56,128 bases of DNA from assembly GCA_027486585.1 (NCBI GenBank), contig JAIXOU010000144.1, positions 1 through 56,128 on the forward strand, in the 5' to 3' direction. The position numbers and the translations under genes were made by a program. The stretch is from Verrucomicrobiaceae bacterium. GTDB taxonomy: Bacteria; Verrucomicrobiota; Verrucomicrobiia; Verrucomicrobiales; Verrucomicrobiaceae. The notes under the pieces are model-generated. The model had not been told where the DNA came from and did not search any database. It saw nothing but the letters and a program-made list of their open reading frames with translations. Of the stretch, positions 19,459 through 28,110 are shown piece by piece (the stretch's first letter is position 1; every line of letters begins with the position of its first letter).

Positions 19459-20199
19459 ATGATGCGAACTGCTAATCCCACACTTAACGACCAAGTCTTT
19501 GCCAATGCTCCAGCCGCAGTAGGCGGACAAGTGATGACGCTTCAGGGCGCAGTGAATAAGACGTTTATCCTCGCCCTGCTTCTGGTCATTTCAGGCGGTT
19601 TCAGTTGGCAGTTTGTGCAGGCGAATCCGCAGTTAAGTGGCATGCTCAGTATTGGCAGTGCTCTGTTTGGATTCGTGTTGGTCATGGCTTCATCTTTCAA
19701 GCCGACCTGGTCGCCCGTTGTCGCACCTGCTTATGGACTGGTGGAAGGCGTTTTCGTTGGGGTGATTTCTGCGCGCTATTCGGCGTTGTATGACGGCATC
19801 GTCCTGCAAGCGGCCCTGTTGACGCTCGGCATTCTTTTTGCCCTTCTCTTTGCCTATCAGTCACGATTGATCAAAGCCACGGAGAACTTTAAACTCGGTC
19901 TTGTAGCGGCCACGGGCGGGATCGCCATCGTGTATCTGGCTAGCATCATGCTGAGTTTCTTCGGCATTCAAATTCCACTGATTCACCAAAGTGGCTTGGT
20001 TGGTATCGGTTTCAGTCTGGTGGTGGTCGTGATCGCTGCGCTTAATCTAGTGCTCGACTTTGACTTTATCGAAAATGGCGTCGCTCAGGGAGCCCCCAAG
20101 TACATGGAGTGGCAGTCGGCCTTGGGGTTGCTCGTGACGATCGTCTGGCTTTACATCGAAATGCTCCGTCTGCTATCCAAACTGCGCAGTCGCGATTAG
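19459..20199 (+). CDS. Bax inhibitor-1/YccA family membrane protein
   Basis: A 246-residue integral inner-membrane protein with about seven hydrophobic segments. The N-terminus MMRTANPTLNDQVF is characteristic of the bacterial Bax inhibitor-1-like (YccA/YetJ-type) branch. FDFIENGVAQGAPKYMEW near the C-terminus is the conserved acidic loop typical of this family. Relatives are proposed pH-sensitive calcium leak channels; that role here is inferred. Tandem ATGs at 19459 and 19462 are both possible, and an upstream TTG (19441) is less likely. It lies 29 bp after rnhA, so co-transcription is plausible. Confidence 0.9.
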   Translation: MMRTANPTLNDQVFANAPAAVGGQVMTLQGAVNKTFILALLLVISGGFSWQFVQANPQLSGMLSIGSALFGFVLVMASSFKPTWSPVVAPAYGLVEGVFVGVISARYSALYDGIVLQAALLTLGILFALLFAYQSRLIKATENFKLGLVAATGGIAIVYLASIMLSFFGIQIPLIHQSGLVGIGFSLVVVVIAALNLVLDFDFIENGVAQGAPKYMEWQSALGLLVTIVWLYIEMLRLLSKLRSRD

Positions 20200-20262
20200 C
20201 CAAATGCGAGATCGATGAATTTGTGCGTAAGAAATGGATAAGTGATCAGTTTGCATGGGCCT

Positions 20263-21696
20263 ATGCGCCAATTGCTTCTCCTTTTAACGCTCACTTCAGG
20301 CCTTCAGGCAGCAAAGCCGAATGTGCTGTTCATCATGTCGGATGATTTCCGGCCTGAGATTGGCTCATATGGATCTACGGCACTCACGCCGAATCTGGAT
20401 AAACTGGCGGCACGCAGCGTGCAGTTTGATCGCGCCTACTGTCAGCAGGCGGTGTGCAACCCTTCACGTTCCTCACTGCTTACAGGATTGCGCCCAGACA
20501 CACTCCACCTTTGGAATAACGGCAAACATTTTCGTGAACTGAATCCTGACGTGACAACGCTGCCGCTTTGGTTTAAGGAGCAAGGTTACAAGACTCGTTG
20601 CGTGGGCAAGATCTTCCATAACTGGCATACCGCAGAGAAAGGAGATCGCCGTTCTTGGAGCGCGGATGAGTTTCTGCATTATGCCAATCATGGCGATGAT
20701 AAACCGATGATCGCCGGTGAGTTGCCAGTGAACTCTGCAACATTGAGCACCCGAGTTTACGGCGAAACATCGATCTGTGAGTGCCGTGATGTTCCCGATG
20801 AAGCCTACTACGACGGCCGAGTGGCTGTAGAGGCCCAGCGAGTGCTGCAGGAGGTGAAGGATGAGCCCTTCTTTCTTGCGGTGGGTTTCTGGAAGCCTCA
20901 TGCGCCCTTCAATGCACCGAAAAAATACTGGGATCTCTATGACCGGTCCAAGTTACCAGCATTGAATGATCAACGTCCTGAGGGAGCGCCAGAGATTGCC
21001 TTTCATCAGAGCACCGAGATTCTTGGGCCACCTGCTAAGCAGACGCCAGTCACAGCCGAGCAGGCAGAGGAGATGCGTCACGGCTACTTTGCCAATATCA
21101 GCTACATGGACGCTCAGATCGGCAAGGTCTTGAATGCGCTTGATCAAAGTGGAGCTGCTAGCAATACGATCATCGTTTTCTTCGCCGATCACGGCTACCA
21201 CATCGGCGAGCATAGCCTGTGGGGGAAGACGTCTGATTTTGAATTCGATGCCCACGTGCCTCTGATGATCAGTGATTTGCGTCCTGAGAATCGCGGTAAA
21301 AAAACCAGCGCTTTAGCTGAGCTGGTGGACTTATTTCCGACGCTGGTGGACCTCTGTGGCCTGCCAAAGCCAACAAGTCTCGATGGCGAGAGTTTGGTGC
21401 CCATTTTGAAGGACCCCAATCAATCGGTCAAACAAGCCGCCTTCACGCAGCATCCGCGCCCGGCTTATTATGATCGCGAGCCCAGCAAGCAACCCAAAGC
21501 CATGGGCTACAGCATCCGAACGGAAAAAGTGCGTTACACTGAATGGCGTGACTGGGTCACGAAGGAGGTCACGGCTCGTGAACTGTATCTGACGGAACAA
21601 GATCCTGCCGAACTCAAAAACCATGCCGATGATCCCAAACAGGCCGATTTGCAGCAAGCAGCGGCAAAACAACTCCGCGAGAAGTTTCCGAACTAA
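20263..21696 (+). CDS. Secreted sulfatase (iduronate-2-sulfatase-like)
   Basis: A 477-residue formylglycine-dependent sulfatase. The start at 20263 gives a good signal peptide, MRQLLLLLTLTSGLQA. An upstream GTG would only add a polar extension. KPNVLFIMSDDFRPEIGSYG carries the metal-binding Asp pair (D27, D28). C65 in CNPSR is the cysteine converted to formylglycine, followed by SSLLTG. Further family blocks are GKIFHN, FFLAVGFWKPHAPF and FADHGYHIGEHSLWGK. The overall pattern resembles iduronate-2-sulfatase-like enzymes that cleave sulfate esters from polysaccharides or glycosaminoglycans. No complete maturase is in the window, because the FGE-like domain at 50.2 kb lacks its active cysteines. 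Location: periplasm or outside. Confidence 0.93.
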   Translation: MRQLLLLLTLTSGLQAAKPNVLFIMSDDFRPEIGSYGSTALTPNLDKLAARSVQFDRAYCQQAVCNPSRSSLLTGLRPDTLHLWNNGKHFRELNPDVTTLPLWFKEQGYKTRCVGKIFHNWHTAEKGDRRSWSADEFLHYANHGDDKPMIAGELPVNSATLSTRVYGETSICECRDVPDEAYYDGRVAVEAQRVLQEVKDEPFFLAVGFWKPHAPFNAPKKYWDLYDRSKLPALNDQRPEGAPEIAFHQSTEILGPPAKQTPVTAEQAEEMRHGYFANISYMDAQIGKVLNALDQSGAASNTIIVFFADHGYHIGEHSLWGKTSDFEFDAHVPLMISDLRPENRGKKTSALAELVDLFPTLVDLCGLPKPTSLDGESLVPILKDPNQSVKQAAFTQHPRPAYYDREPSKQPKAMGYSIRTEKVRYTEWRDWVTKEVTARELYLTEQDPAELKNHADDPKQADLQQAAAKQLREKFPN

Positions 21697-21743
21697 TTCA
21701 GCCTCAGCTTGCCTCTTGGCAGACGCCGCTTAGCATCCGCGCC

Positions 21744-22553
21744 GTGATCGCCATTGCTACGGCCAGCCAAAAAGGAGGCGTGGGAAAAACCACCCTTTGC
21801 ATCAATCTTGCTTATTCCCTCGCCAGACGCGGGTGGACGACTCTGCTCGTGGATACTGATCCTCAGGGCGGAGTCGGTCTCTCTCTTGCCCGCTCCACGC
21901 GCACGAAACAAGGGTTCTATGATTTTCTCAGCGGAGAACGTGATTTCAATAAACTCGTCTTACCCACGCGCCTTCCCGAGCTGCAAATTCTACCGACAGG
22001 TCAGTATGATCAGTGCGCACGCCGCGGGTGGTCTGCTCAGGAAGTGCCTGTGCGCCTCGCCGATTTGTTACGCGCTGCCGAACTGCGCGGCGTGGACTGT
22101 GTGATCATGGATACGGCGGCTGGACTGAATGGCATGAGTGAATCCGTCGTGAAAGCCTGTGATTATGTGATCCTGCCGCAGCAGGCGGAGCCGCTCGCCG
22201 TCCGTAGCGTGCCGCACATGTTAGAGACCTTGTCACGATTCCGCACTGAAGGCGCTGGAGTCAAAGTAGCCGGCATTCTCATGACGATGGTCCTGGGCGA
22301 AAGTCAGATCAGTCAAAAGGTCGTCGCTGAGCTTCGCGCCATGCTCCCAGGCGACATGATGTTTGATCAGGTCGTGCCGCGCATGAATTCCTTTTTAGAA
22401 GCCAGTGCCATGGGTGTACCTGTTGCCTTATTGAAAAAGAACCCGCCGCCCGAGGCCCTGATTTTTGATCAGCTCGCCGCGGAACTCGAACAAAGAGCAG
22501 GCTTAGCCCAAGAACGTGAATCCACAGAAAGTCATGCAAGTCTCCTGGATTGA
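21744..22553 (+). CDS. ParA/MinD-family ATPase
   Basis: A 269-residue cytoplasmic P-loop ATPase starting at GTG. The deviant Walker A KGGVGKTT (residues 10-17) with the signature lysine K10 is typical of ParA. VDTDPQGGVGLSL follows, and VIMDTAAGLN is the Walker B region. These proteins dimerise on ATP and move plasmids, chromosomes or protein complexes on the nucleoid. No parB or parS is beside it. Instead it overlaps a roadblock-like gene, which points to positioning of a protein complex or an orphan role rather than replicon partition. No Shine-Dalgarno is seen. Confidence 0.92.
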   Translation: MIAIATASQKGGVGKTTLCINLAYSLARRGWTTLLVDTDPQGGVGLSLARSTRTKQGFYDFLSGERDFNKLVLPTRLPELQILPTGQYDQCARRGWSAQEVPVRLADLLRAAELRGVDCVIMDTAAGLNGMSESVVKACDYVILPQQAEPLAVRSVPHMLETLSRFRTEGAGVKVAGILMTMVLGESQISQKVVAELRAMLPGDMMFDQVVPRMNSFLEASAMGVPVALLKKNPPPEALIFDQLAAELEQRAGLAQERESTESHASLLD

Positions 22554-23232
22554 CGCTGATCAGGTCACAGCTTTAGCGGAGGGATTGCGCCAGGGGCCAG
22601 CTGTAAACTCGCCAACTCCTGCCGCCGACATGGGCCCCGCGCCTCTGATCGATGATGCCACATCCTTTGTTTTTCCTGATGCACCAGAGGATCTGACTGA
22701 ACCGATGGCTGAAGTCTTTGTTGGAGAGGAACCACAGCCTGCTTTGAACGATTTCCGTGCACGGCTGCAGGCCATTCGTGATCGTGCTATTCAGGCAGGA
22801 TTGATCCCCGCCAAGATGCCTGTGATTACGGCACCTGAGGTAGAATTGCCGTCCTTTGATCCTCAGGCTGGCGCAATTCCAGACCGCTTGGCGGCCTTTA
22901 TCGATTGGGCAAAGCCCGCTCTTGTTGATTCGGAAATTTTTATCGTCGATGATCAGGGTGACCTTCATTGGGGTAGTCCAGCTAGCTCAGGGTTGGTGCT
23001 GTCAGCCATCATGGCTTGGGGCGCAGCCTCCCGCATGAGTGCTTTGGCTGCTTATGAAACAGTAGAGCCACTGCGCCAAACATTGGCCACTGGTCGGCAC
23101 CTCGCCGTGATCCCCTGTGCCACACGGCTGGGCATCATGCACGTCGCCATCACCAGTTCAGCGCTCATTCCTCAGGCCCAAATTTCAGCCATTCGTCTGG
23201 CACTTGTCGCGGCCATGGATGCTGATGACTGA
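22534..23232 (+). CDS. Roadblock/LC7-like protein paired with ParA
   Basis: About 232 residues. The N-terminal half is acidic, proline-rich and probably disordered, with a short helical segment FRARLQAIRDRAIQAG. The C-terminal 115 residues read like a roadblock/LC7 domain: EIFIVDDQGDLHWGS, then Ala-rich helices, then HLAVIPCATRLGIMHVAITS and a final helix. In bacteria such domains regulate small GTPases or scaffold complexes. It overlaps the ParA gene by 20 bp, or by 38 bp if the in-frame GTG at 22516 is used, so translation is coupled. The fold is inferred from pattern only. A structural comparison would decide. Confidence 0.6.
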   Translation: MQVSWIDADQVTALAEGLRQGPAVNSPTPAADMGPAPLIDDATSFVFPDAPEDLTEPMAEVFVGEEPQPALNDFRARLQAIRDRAIQAGLIPAKMPVITAPEVELPSFDPQAGAIPDRLAAFIDWAKPALVDSEIFIVDDQGDLHWGSPASSGLVLSAIMAWGAASRMSALAAYETVEPLRQTLATGRHLAVIPCATRLGIMHVAITSSALIPQAQISAIRLALVAAMDADD

Positions 23233-23301
23233 CACAAAAGCACCAAGGCTGAGCATATCTGCCTGCTGACAGAGATGGCGGAATCGTTTATCGATTAAGA
23301 C

Positions 23302-24213
23302 ATGAAACCGCTCGATCTTCAGGTGAATGGCTACGCTGGCACCGACTTTAATCGCGATGACCTCTCTGCGGAGGCCTTGCATCATGCTTGCTTGGCACTG
23401 CGCGAAGACGGCTGTGATCAAATTTTAGCCACGTTTATCACGGATGAAATGGCTGCGCTGGAACGCCGAATGAGCACGCTGGTGAAACTCCGCGCGGCTG
23501 ATCCGCTGGCCCAAAGTGTGATCGCTGGGATTCACATCGAAGGGCCATTCATCAATCCTGAAAAGGGTTATGTGGGGGCGCATCCGGCCCACTGTGTGCG
23601 GCCTGCCAATCTGGAAGATGCCAAACGTCTGTTGGGAGCGGCAGGTGGGCTCACGAAGATCATCACCTTAGCTCCTGAAAAGGATGATCGTTTTCAAGTG
23701 ACCGAGTTTTTGGCCAATGAGGGCATCACAGTTTCAGCGGGTCATTGCAATCCGAGTCTGGAGACGCTGCATGCTGCGGCGGATCATGGTTTAAAAATGT
23801 TCACCCATGTCGGCAATGGCTGCCCGATGCTGATGCATCGTCATGACAACATCATTCACCGGGCACTCTCTCTGCGAGATAAACTCTGGCTCTGCTTCAT
23901 CCCTGATGGCGTTCATATCGACTTTTTCGCCCTGCGGAACTACCTGCGTGTGGCGGGTCTCAAGAAAACGATCTTTGTGACCGATGCCATATCCGCTGCC
24001 CGCCTCGGGCCAGGCAAGTTCACGCTCGCGGGCTGGGACATCGTCATCGGTGAAGATCTCGTCGCCCGCAGTCCAGATGGCTCACACTTCGTCGGCAGCA
24101 CAGTGACCGTGCCACGAATTCTGGATAATGGGATGCGTGAATTAGGATTGAGCACTGAAGATCTTCAGCTGTTGCTGGAGACAAATCCCCGAGCTGCCAT
24201 TGGCCTGGCTTAA
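23302..24213 (+). CDS. NagA-like N-acetylglucosamine-6-phosphate deacetylase, short N-terminus
   Basis: A 303-residue amidohydrolase resembling N-acetylglucosamine-6-phosphate deacetylase. The metal site follows the E. coli NagA pattern: DLQVNG (Gln/Asn in place of HxH), the Glu in GIHIEGPF, the His in SAGHCN, the His in MFTHVGNG and the Asp in VTDAISA. NagA is usually about 380 residues. This protein begins at the first barrel strand, lacking the roughly 50-residue beta-sandwich strand set and much of the C-terminal return. An in-frame TAA lies 6 bp upstream of the ATG, so it cannot be extended. It may be a minimal family branch rather than a decayed gene, since every ligand is kept. Its stop overlaps the stop of the opposite gene in a shared TTAA. 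Confidence 0.82.
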   Translation: MKPLDLQVNGYAGTDFNRDDLSAEALHHACLALREDGCDQILATFITDEMAALERRMSTLVKLRAADPLAQSVIAGIHIEGPFINPEKGYVGAHPAHCVRPANLEDAKRLLGAAGGLTKIITLAPEKDDRFQVTEFLANEGITVSAGHCNPSLETLHAAADHGLKMFTHVGNGCPMLMHRHDNIIHRALSLRDKLWLCFIPDGVHIDFFALRNYLRVAGLKKTIFVTDAISAARLGPGKFTLAGWDIVIGEDLVARSPDGSHFVGSTVTVPRILDNGMRELGLSTEDLQLLLETNPRAAIGLA

Positions 24214-25997
24214 CGCCAAACTGGGGATGATTCAAAGACGACACGCTCTTTGCTCAGCGGATGAATGAAGCTGATGCGTTGTGCGTGGAGACACATCGGC
24301 GCGTCCAGTTTATCCAGGGTCTGAGTGTCTCCTTTGGTTCCGCCAAGGAGATAGACCGGATCTCCGACAATCGGAAAACCAAGCTGCCAGAGATGAATGC
24401 GGATCTGATTTGTGCGACCCGTAAGCGGACGTGCTTCGAGCAGGGCGGTGCCATCGGCGTCACGGCTCAACACGCGGAACTCCGTGCGGGAGGCATCTCC
24501 GTCTTCTTCATCGACCTCACGACTGCCGAGAGCGCCAGCTTCTGAACTGATCGCAGCATCACAGGCGAAGCTATCTTCAGGGGGATGGCCTTGCACTCGC
24601 GCTAGATACAGTTTCTCCACCTCGCCACGCGCAAACTGTGGCTGCACCAGTCCGGCAAAATGCCGCGTTCTTGCCACTACGACTAGGCCTGTGGTGTTGG
24701 CATCCAGGCGATGGCAAGCGCGTAACTTATGGGGGTGATAGACTTCATCTAAGATATATTGCAGCGTATTGCGATTGAATCTGCCGCCAGGATGCATGGG
24801 CAATGGCGCGGGCTTCTCCAAGACCACGATGGCCTGGTCTTCATGCAACAAACGGATGTCCGCATTCACATCAGGCTCCACGTTGGCAGCGATGAGTTGG
24901 ACAAAGCGTTCTCCGGCTCTGACGATCTGATCGGCTGAGGCTGGAATGTGTGATTCCATGCCTAACAGTCGCTGATTTTCAAAGCGAGACAGCCACTCCT
25001 CACGTGGCACGACAGGCAGGATCGTGACCAGCGTTTCCAGCAAAGTCATGCCATCGCAAGTCTTCGGCACAGACAGTGGGCGATAGTTATCATAGGGTGC
25101 ACTTCCTGGCAGGGGCGTCGTCAAACGCTGGATCGCTGCGTGTCTTTTGACCATGCTTTCCTGCATCTGCTGCTCGGTCGATTTGAAGCAATAGGGACAG
25201 GACACGTTTTCAACAAAACGCATATCAGCCTGATCCGCATCCGAGAGTGGCGACTGACACATGTAGCACTGTGTGGACTGTGTTTCCTCCAGTCCGGGAT
25301 CGACACCCACACGCTGATCAAAGACAAAACACTCGCCCTCATAGTGATCTCCGCCGACTTCCTCGAAGTACTTTAAGATGCCACCTTCGAGCTGCCAAAT
25401 CTGCTCAAAGCCTTCACGCTCCATGAACGGGGCTGCTTTTTCACAGCGGATACCGCCCGTGCAGAAGGTTACGATGGGCTGCTTCTTGAGCTCTTCGGGC
25501 AGATTTCTCACGGCTTCTGGAAAGTTGCGGAACTGATTCACGCCGATCACCGTCGCACCTTTGAAGGTGCCCAGCTTCACCTCGTAATCATTGCGGGTAT
25601 CCAGCAGCGTCACAGGTCTGCCTTCATCCAGCCACTGTTTCAGTGTTTTGGCTTCGATTCGCGGTGAGGTGTATTTTCCAGGCTCAATCCCTTCGACACC
25701 AAAAGCGATGATCTCCTTCTTGATGCGGACCAACATGCGATTGAAGGGCTGGTGCTCGCTGTCACTGTATTTCGGTGCCAGACCTTCTAATCCGGGAACA
25801 CTTCGGATCTCGGCCACAAGTTGATCCACCAAGTCCCTTGGACCTGCGATAAAGAGATTGATCCCTTCGGTGCTCAGTAAAATGGTCCCCTTCAGTCCCC
25901 ACTCTTTGCAGAGCATCGTGAGCCGTTCCCGCAGAGACTTCAGGTCTGTGAGTGTGGCAAACTTATAGCAGGAGATGTTCGTGATCGTAGCGGTCAT
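24210..25997 (-). CDS. TrhO (rhodanese tRNA hydroxylase)-RluA pseudouridine synthase fusion
   Basis: A 595-residue cytoplasmic bifunctional RNA-modification protein. Residues 1-285 match TrhO/YceA, which makes 5-hydroxyuridine at wobble U34. There is an N-terminal ferredoxin-like domain (KGTILLSTEGIN), then a rhodanese domain with the active Cys179 in FCTGGIRCEKA, then a four-Cys cluster (CYMC at 244-247, CPYC at 267-270). Residues about 305-375 look like an S4-type RNA-binding segment. The rest is an RluA-family pseudouridine synthase with catalytic D432 in HRLDANTTG, and GRTNQIRIH near the end. These are usually separate genes. Whether the synthase acts on tRNA or 23S rRNA is unknown. Confidence 0.93.
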   Translation of the reverse strand: MTATITNISCYKFATLTDLKSLRERLTMLCKEWGLKGTILLSTEGINLFIAGPRDLVDQLVAEIRSVPGLEGLAPKYSDSEHQPFNRMLVRIKKEIIAFGVEGIEPGKYTSPRIEAKTLKQWLDEGRPVTLLDTRNDYEVKLGTFKGATVIGVNQFRNFPEAVRNLPEELKKQPIVTFCTGGIRCEKAAPFMEREGFEQIWQLEGGILKYFEEVGGDHYEGECFVFDQRVGVDPGLEETQSTQCYMCQSPLSDADQADMRFVENVSCPYCFKSTEQQMQESMVKRHAAIQRLTTPLPGSAPYDNYRPLSVPKTCDGMTLLETLVTILPVVPREEWLSRFENQRLLGMESHIPASADQIVRAGERFVQLIAANVEPDVNADIRLLHEDQAIVVLEKPAPLPMHPGGRFNRNTLQYILDEVYHPHKLRACHRLDANTTGLVVVARTRHFAGLVQPQFARGEVEKLYLARVQGHPPEDSFACDAAISSEAGALGSREVDEEDGDASRTEFRVLSRDADGTALLEARPLTGRTNQIRIHLWQLGFPIVGDPVYLLGGTKGDTQTLDKLDAPMCLHAQRISFIHPLSKERVVFESSPVWR

Positions 25998-26214
25998 GTC
26001 TGGGCGATTGGCGGTCCACCATTAGCCAAAAGAAGCCAACAGGCATCAAAGAAATGAAATAGCGACTTCTGGTGAGTCTTCTTTTCAATCAAGCACTACT
26101 GAGGTATTCATCTCGATGGAATTGCTTATTGAAGTCTAGATGTGAGATAATAGTCTCATGTCTAGAGACTGGAGGCGTAGAGGATTGAAGATCGAGCGAG
26201 TAATTCAAAACAGC
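25998..26214. other. Divergent intergenic region before the sugar operon
   Basis: This 217-bp gap lies between the divergent TrhO-RluA gene and the sugar operon. It carries the promoter candidate at 26122-26151 and two direct GTCTAGA repeats (26134-26140 and 26160-26166). No small gene is evident; the ATG at 26158 would add a basic, non-conserved extension to the isomerase. Confidence 0.55.
26122..26151 (+). promoter_or_regulatory. Candidate promoter of the sugar operon
   Basis: TTGCTT (26122-26127) and GATAAT (26146-26151) are separated by 18 bp. The -10 is good and the -35 moderate. Transcription would start near 26158, leaving about a 57-nt leader to the chosen ATG at 26215. One GTCTAGA repeat sits in the spacer and a second at the expected start site. 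Confidence 0.5.
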
Positions 26215-27258
26215 ATGAGCAAACCAACCACCTATCGTTTTTCATTCGGCCCCTGGAACATCAGTGAGGGCGCTGACCCTTTCGGACCCGAAGTCCGTCC
26301 TGCCTTTCCGCATGAAAAGAAGTACGCCCTTTACAAGCCCATGGGTTTTGATGGTGTGCAGTTCCACGATGATGACGTCGTTCCAGGCATCGACGAATTG
26401 AATTCTGCGCAAATTTCCAAGCAGTGTGCGAAGGTGAAAAAGATGCTCGATAATCAAGGGCTGACTCCTGAGTTCGTCGCGCCTCGCCTCTGGTTCGCAC
26501 CGCAGACGGTGGATGGTGGCTACACTTCAAACAGCGCCAAAGACCGCAAGTATGCGCTCGACCGCACGCTGCGGACGATCGACATCGCTCGTGAGATTGG
26601 CAGCAAGGCCGTGGTGCTCTGGCTGGCACGTGAGGGCAGCTACATTCGTGAGAGCAAAAATGCACGTCTCGCCTATCAACGGATTCTTGAGACGATCAAT
26701 GCCATGCTTGCGCATGACAAAGACATCGAGATCTGGATCGAGCCGAAGCCGAATGAGCCGACCGACATGGCCTATGTGCCGACCATTGGACACACGGTCG
26801 CTTTAGCTTACGCCTCCAGCGATCCGAAGCGTGTGAAGGGTCTCATCGAGACTGCCCATGCTCTGCTCGCAGGACTCGATCCGAGTGATGAAATGGCCTT
26901 TGCGCTCGCTCACGACAAGCTCGGCAGCGTTCATCTCAATGACCAAAATGGCCTCAAGTATGATCAGGACAAAAACTTCGGTGCCGCCAATCTACGCACG
27001 GCTTACAATCAGGTGCGTGTTCTCGAAGAAGCTGGCTATGGTAAAAAAGGCGAGTTCATTGGCCTCGATGTGAAAGCCATGCGCACCCAGAAGGGCAAGT
27101 GCGTGACCTCTCACCTGACTGGCAGCCGCGAGATCTTCCTGCATCTCGTGGAAAAAGTTCGCAGCACTGACGAAAAGCTCGTTCAGCAATTCCGTGACGC
27201 TCGCGACTACGAAGCCTTGGAACTCTACATCCTCAAACACTTGATGGGCATCAAGTAA
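26215..27258 (+). CDS. Xylose-isomerase-like sugar isomerase
   Basis: A 347-residue TIM-barrel protein with the xylose isomerase outline. YRFSFGPWNISEGADPFGP is at the start. FHDDDVVPG carries the catalytic His. IEPKPNEPTD carries the Glu/Lys pair, and IETAH and YDQD give further metal ligands. LDVKAMR is the late Asp block. It is about 40 residues shorter than XylA. The block normally read HIDLNGQ is VHLNDQN, so one metal-ligand Asp appears to be His, and WGGREG reads WLAREG. The substrate may therefore not be xylose. The start MSKPTTYRF is chosen because the upstream in-frame ATG sits at the predicted transcription start. It is the first gene of a five-gene operon. Confidence 0.85.
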   Translation: MSKPTTYRFSFGPWNISEGADPFGPEVRPAFPHEKKYALYKPMGFDGVQFHDDDVVPGIDELNSAQISKQCAKVKKMLDNQGLTPEFVAPRLWFAPQTVDGGYTSNSAKDRKYALDRTLRTIDIAREIGSKAVVLWLAREGSYIRESKNARLAYQRILETINAMLAHDKDIEIWIEPKPNEPTDMAYVPTIGHTVALAYASSDPKRVKGLIETAHALLAGLDPSDEMAFALAHDKLGSVHLNDQNGLKYDQDKNFGAANLRTAYNQVRVLEEAGYGKKGEFIGLDVKAMRTQKGKCVTSHLTGSREIFLHLVEKVRSTDEKLVQQFRDARDYEALELYILKHLMGIK

Positions 27259-27279
27259 GCCTTTAAAGATCCGACTCTC

Positions 27280-28110
27280 ATGAAACAATTTCGTCTCAAC
27301 CGTCTCTTTAACGCCAAGTCCAATCGCTGTTTCGACGTCGCCGTCGATCATGGCTTCTTCAATCAGCCCGGATTCCTGACTGGCATCGAAGACATGCGCA
27401 GTGTGGTCAAAACGTTGGTGGAAGCAGCGCCAGATGCCATCCAGCTCACGCTGGGCATGGCGCGTCATCTCCAAGAGATTCCAGGCCGCTTCAAACCGAG
27501 TCTCGTTCTCCGCACTGACGTTGCCAACATCTACGGCAAGGAGCTTCCCGAAAGCCGCTTCAGTCTGATGATTGAGGAGACGATGCTGCAAGCCGTGCGC
27601 TATGACGCAGCCTGCGTCTGCGTGAACCTTTTTCAGATTCCTGGAGCACCCGAAGTGCATGAGCAGTGCGTGGGAAACATCCTCCGCCTCAAGCCTCAGG
27701 CCGACTACTACGGGATGCCGATGATGATCGAGCCGCTCGTGTTTCAGCCCAATGAACAAGCCGGCGGTTACATGGTGAATGGAGATGAAACGGCCATCAC
27801 CTATCTCGTGCGTCAGGCTGTGGAACTTGGTGCGGACATCGTGAAAGCGGATCCAACGGATGATGTGAGCATTTATCACAAAGTCATCGCCGCAGCCTCT
27901 GGCATTCCAGTGCTCGTGCGTGGTGGTGGTCGTGTGAGCGACAAAGAAATTCTCGAGCGCACCCAAGGCCTCCTGGCTCAAGGTGCAGCGGGCATCGTCT
28001 ATGGTCGCAATGTCATCCAACACCCGAATCCAAAAGGCATCACCCGCGCTCTGATGGCGATGGTGCATGAAGGTGTCAGCGTGGATGCAGCCCTCAATCT
28101 CATCGCCTAA
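27280..28110 (+). CDS. Class I (DhnA/LsrF-type) aldolase
   Basis: A 276-residue cytoplasmic aldolase of the DhnA/LsrF class I group, which cleaves ketose phosphates through a Schiff-base lysine. The N-terminal NRCFDVAVDHGFF block is typical. The Schiff-base Lys is in GADIVKADPTDD. VLVRGGGRVSD followed by GAAGIVYGRNVIQHPNP forms the phosphate site. It lies 21 bp after the isomerase, and its stop overlaps the next start (TAATG). With the isomerase and the PfkB kinase it makes a plausible isomerise-phosphorylate-cleave route for an unidentified sugar. Confidence 0.88.
   Translation: MKQFRLNRLFNAKSNRCFDVAVDHGFFNQPGFLTGIEDMRSVVKTLVEAAPDAIQLTLGMARHLQEIPGRFKPSLVLRTDVANIYGKELPESRFSLMIEETMLQAVRYDAACVCVNLFQIPGAPEVHEQCVGNILRLKPQADYYGMPMMIEPLVFQPNEQAGGYMVNGDETAITYLVRQAVELGADIVKADPTDDVSIYHKVIAAASGIPVLVRGGGRVSDKEILERTQGLLAQGAAGIVYGRNVIQHPNPKGITRALMAMVHEGVSVDAALNLIA

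Noticed and set aside
23261..23300. tRNA-Leu/Ser-like 5' sequence (AGAGATGGCGGAATCG)
   Set aside because: The D-arm-like start is not followed by an anticodon stem, TPsiC arm or matching acceptor strand, and a CDS begins at 23302.
26007..26023. Possible second GntR operator (ATTGG...ACCA)
   Set aside because: The half-sites are offset and mismatched relative to the clean palindrome at 30290 and it lies about 100 bp upstream of the candidate promoter.
26992..28068. Minus-strand open frame of about 358 codons opposite the isomerase and aldolase
   Set aside because: His-rich shadow of conserved plus-strand enzymes; it overlaps two complete genes.
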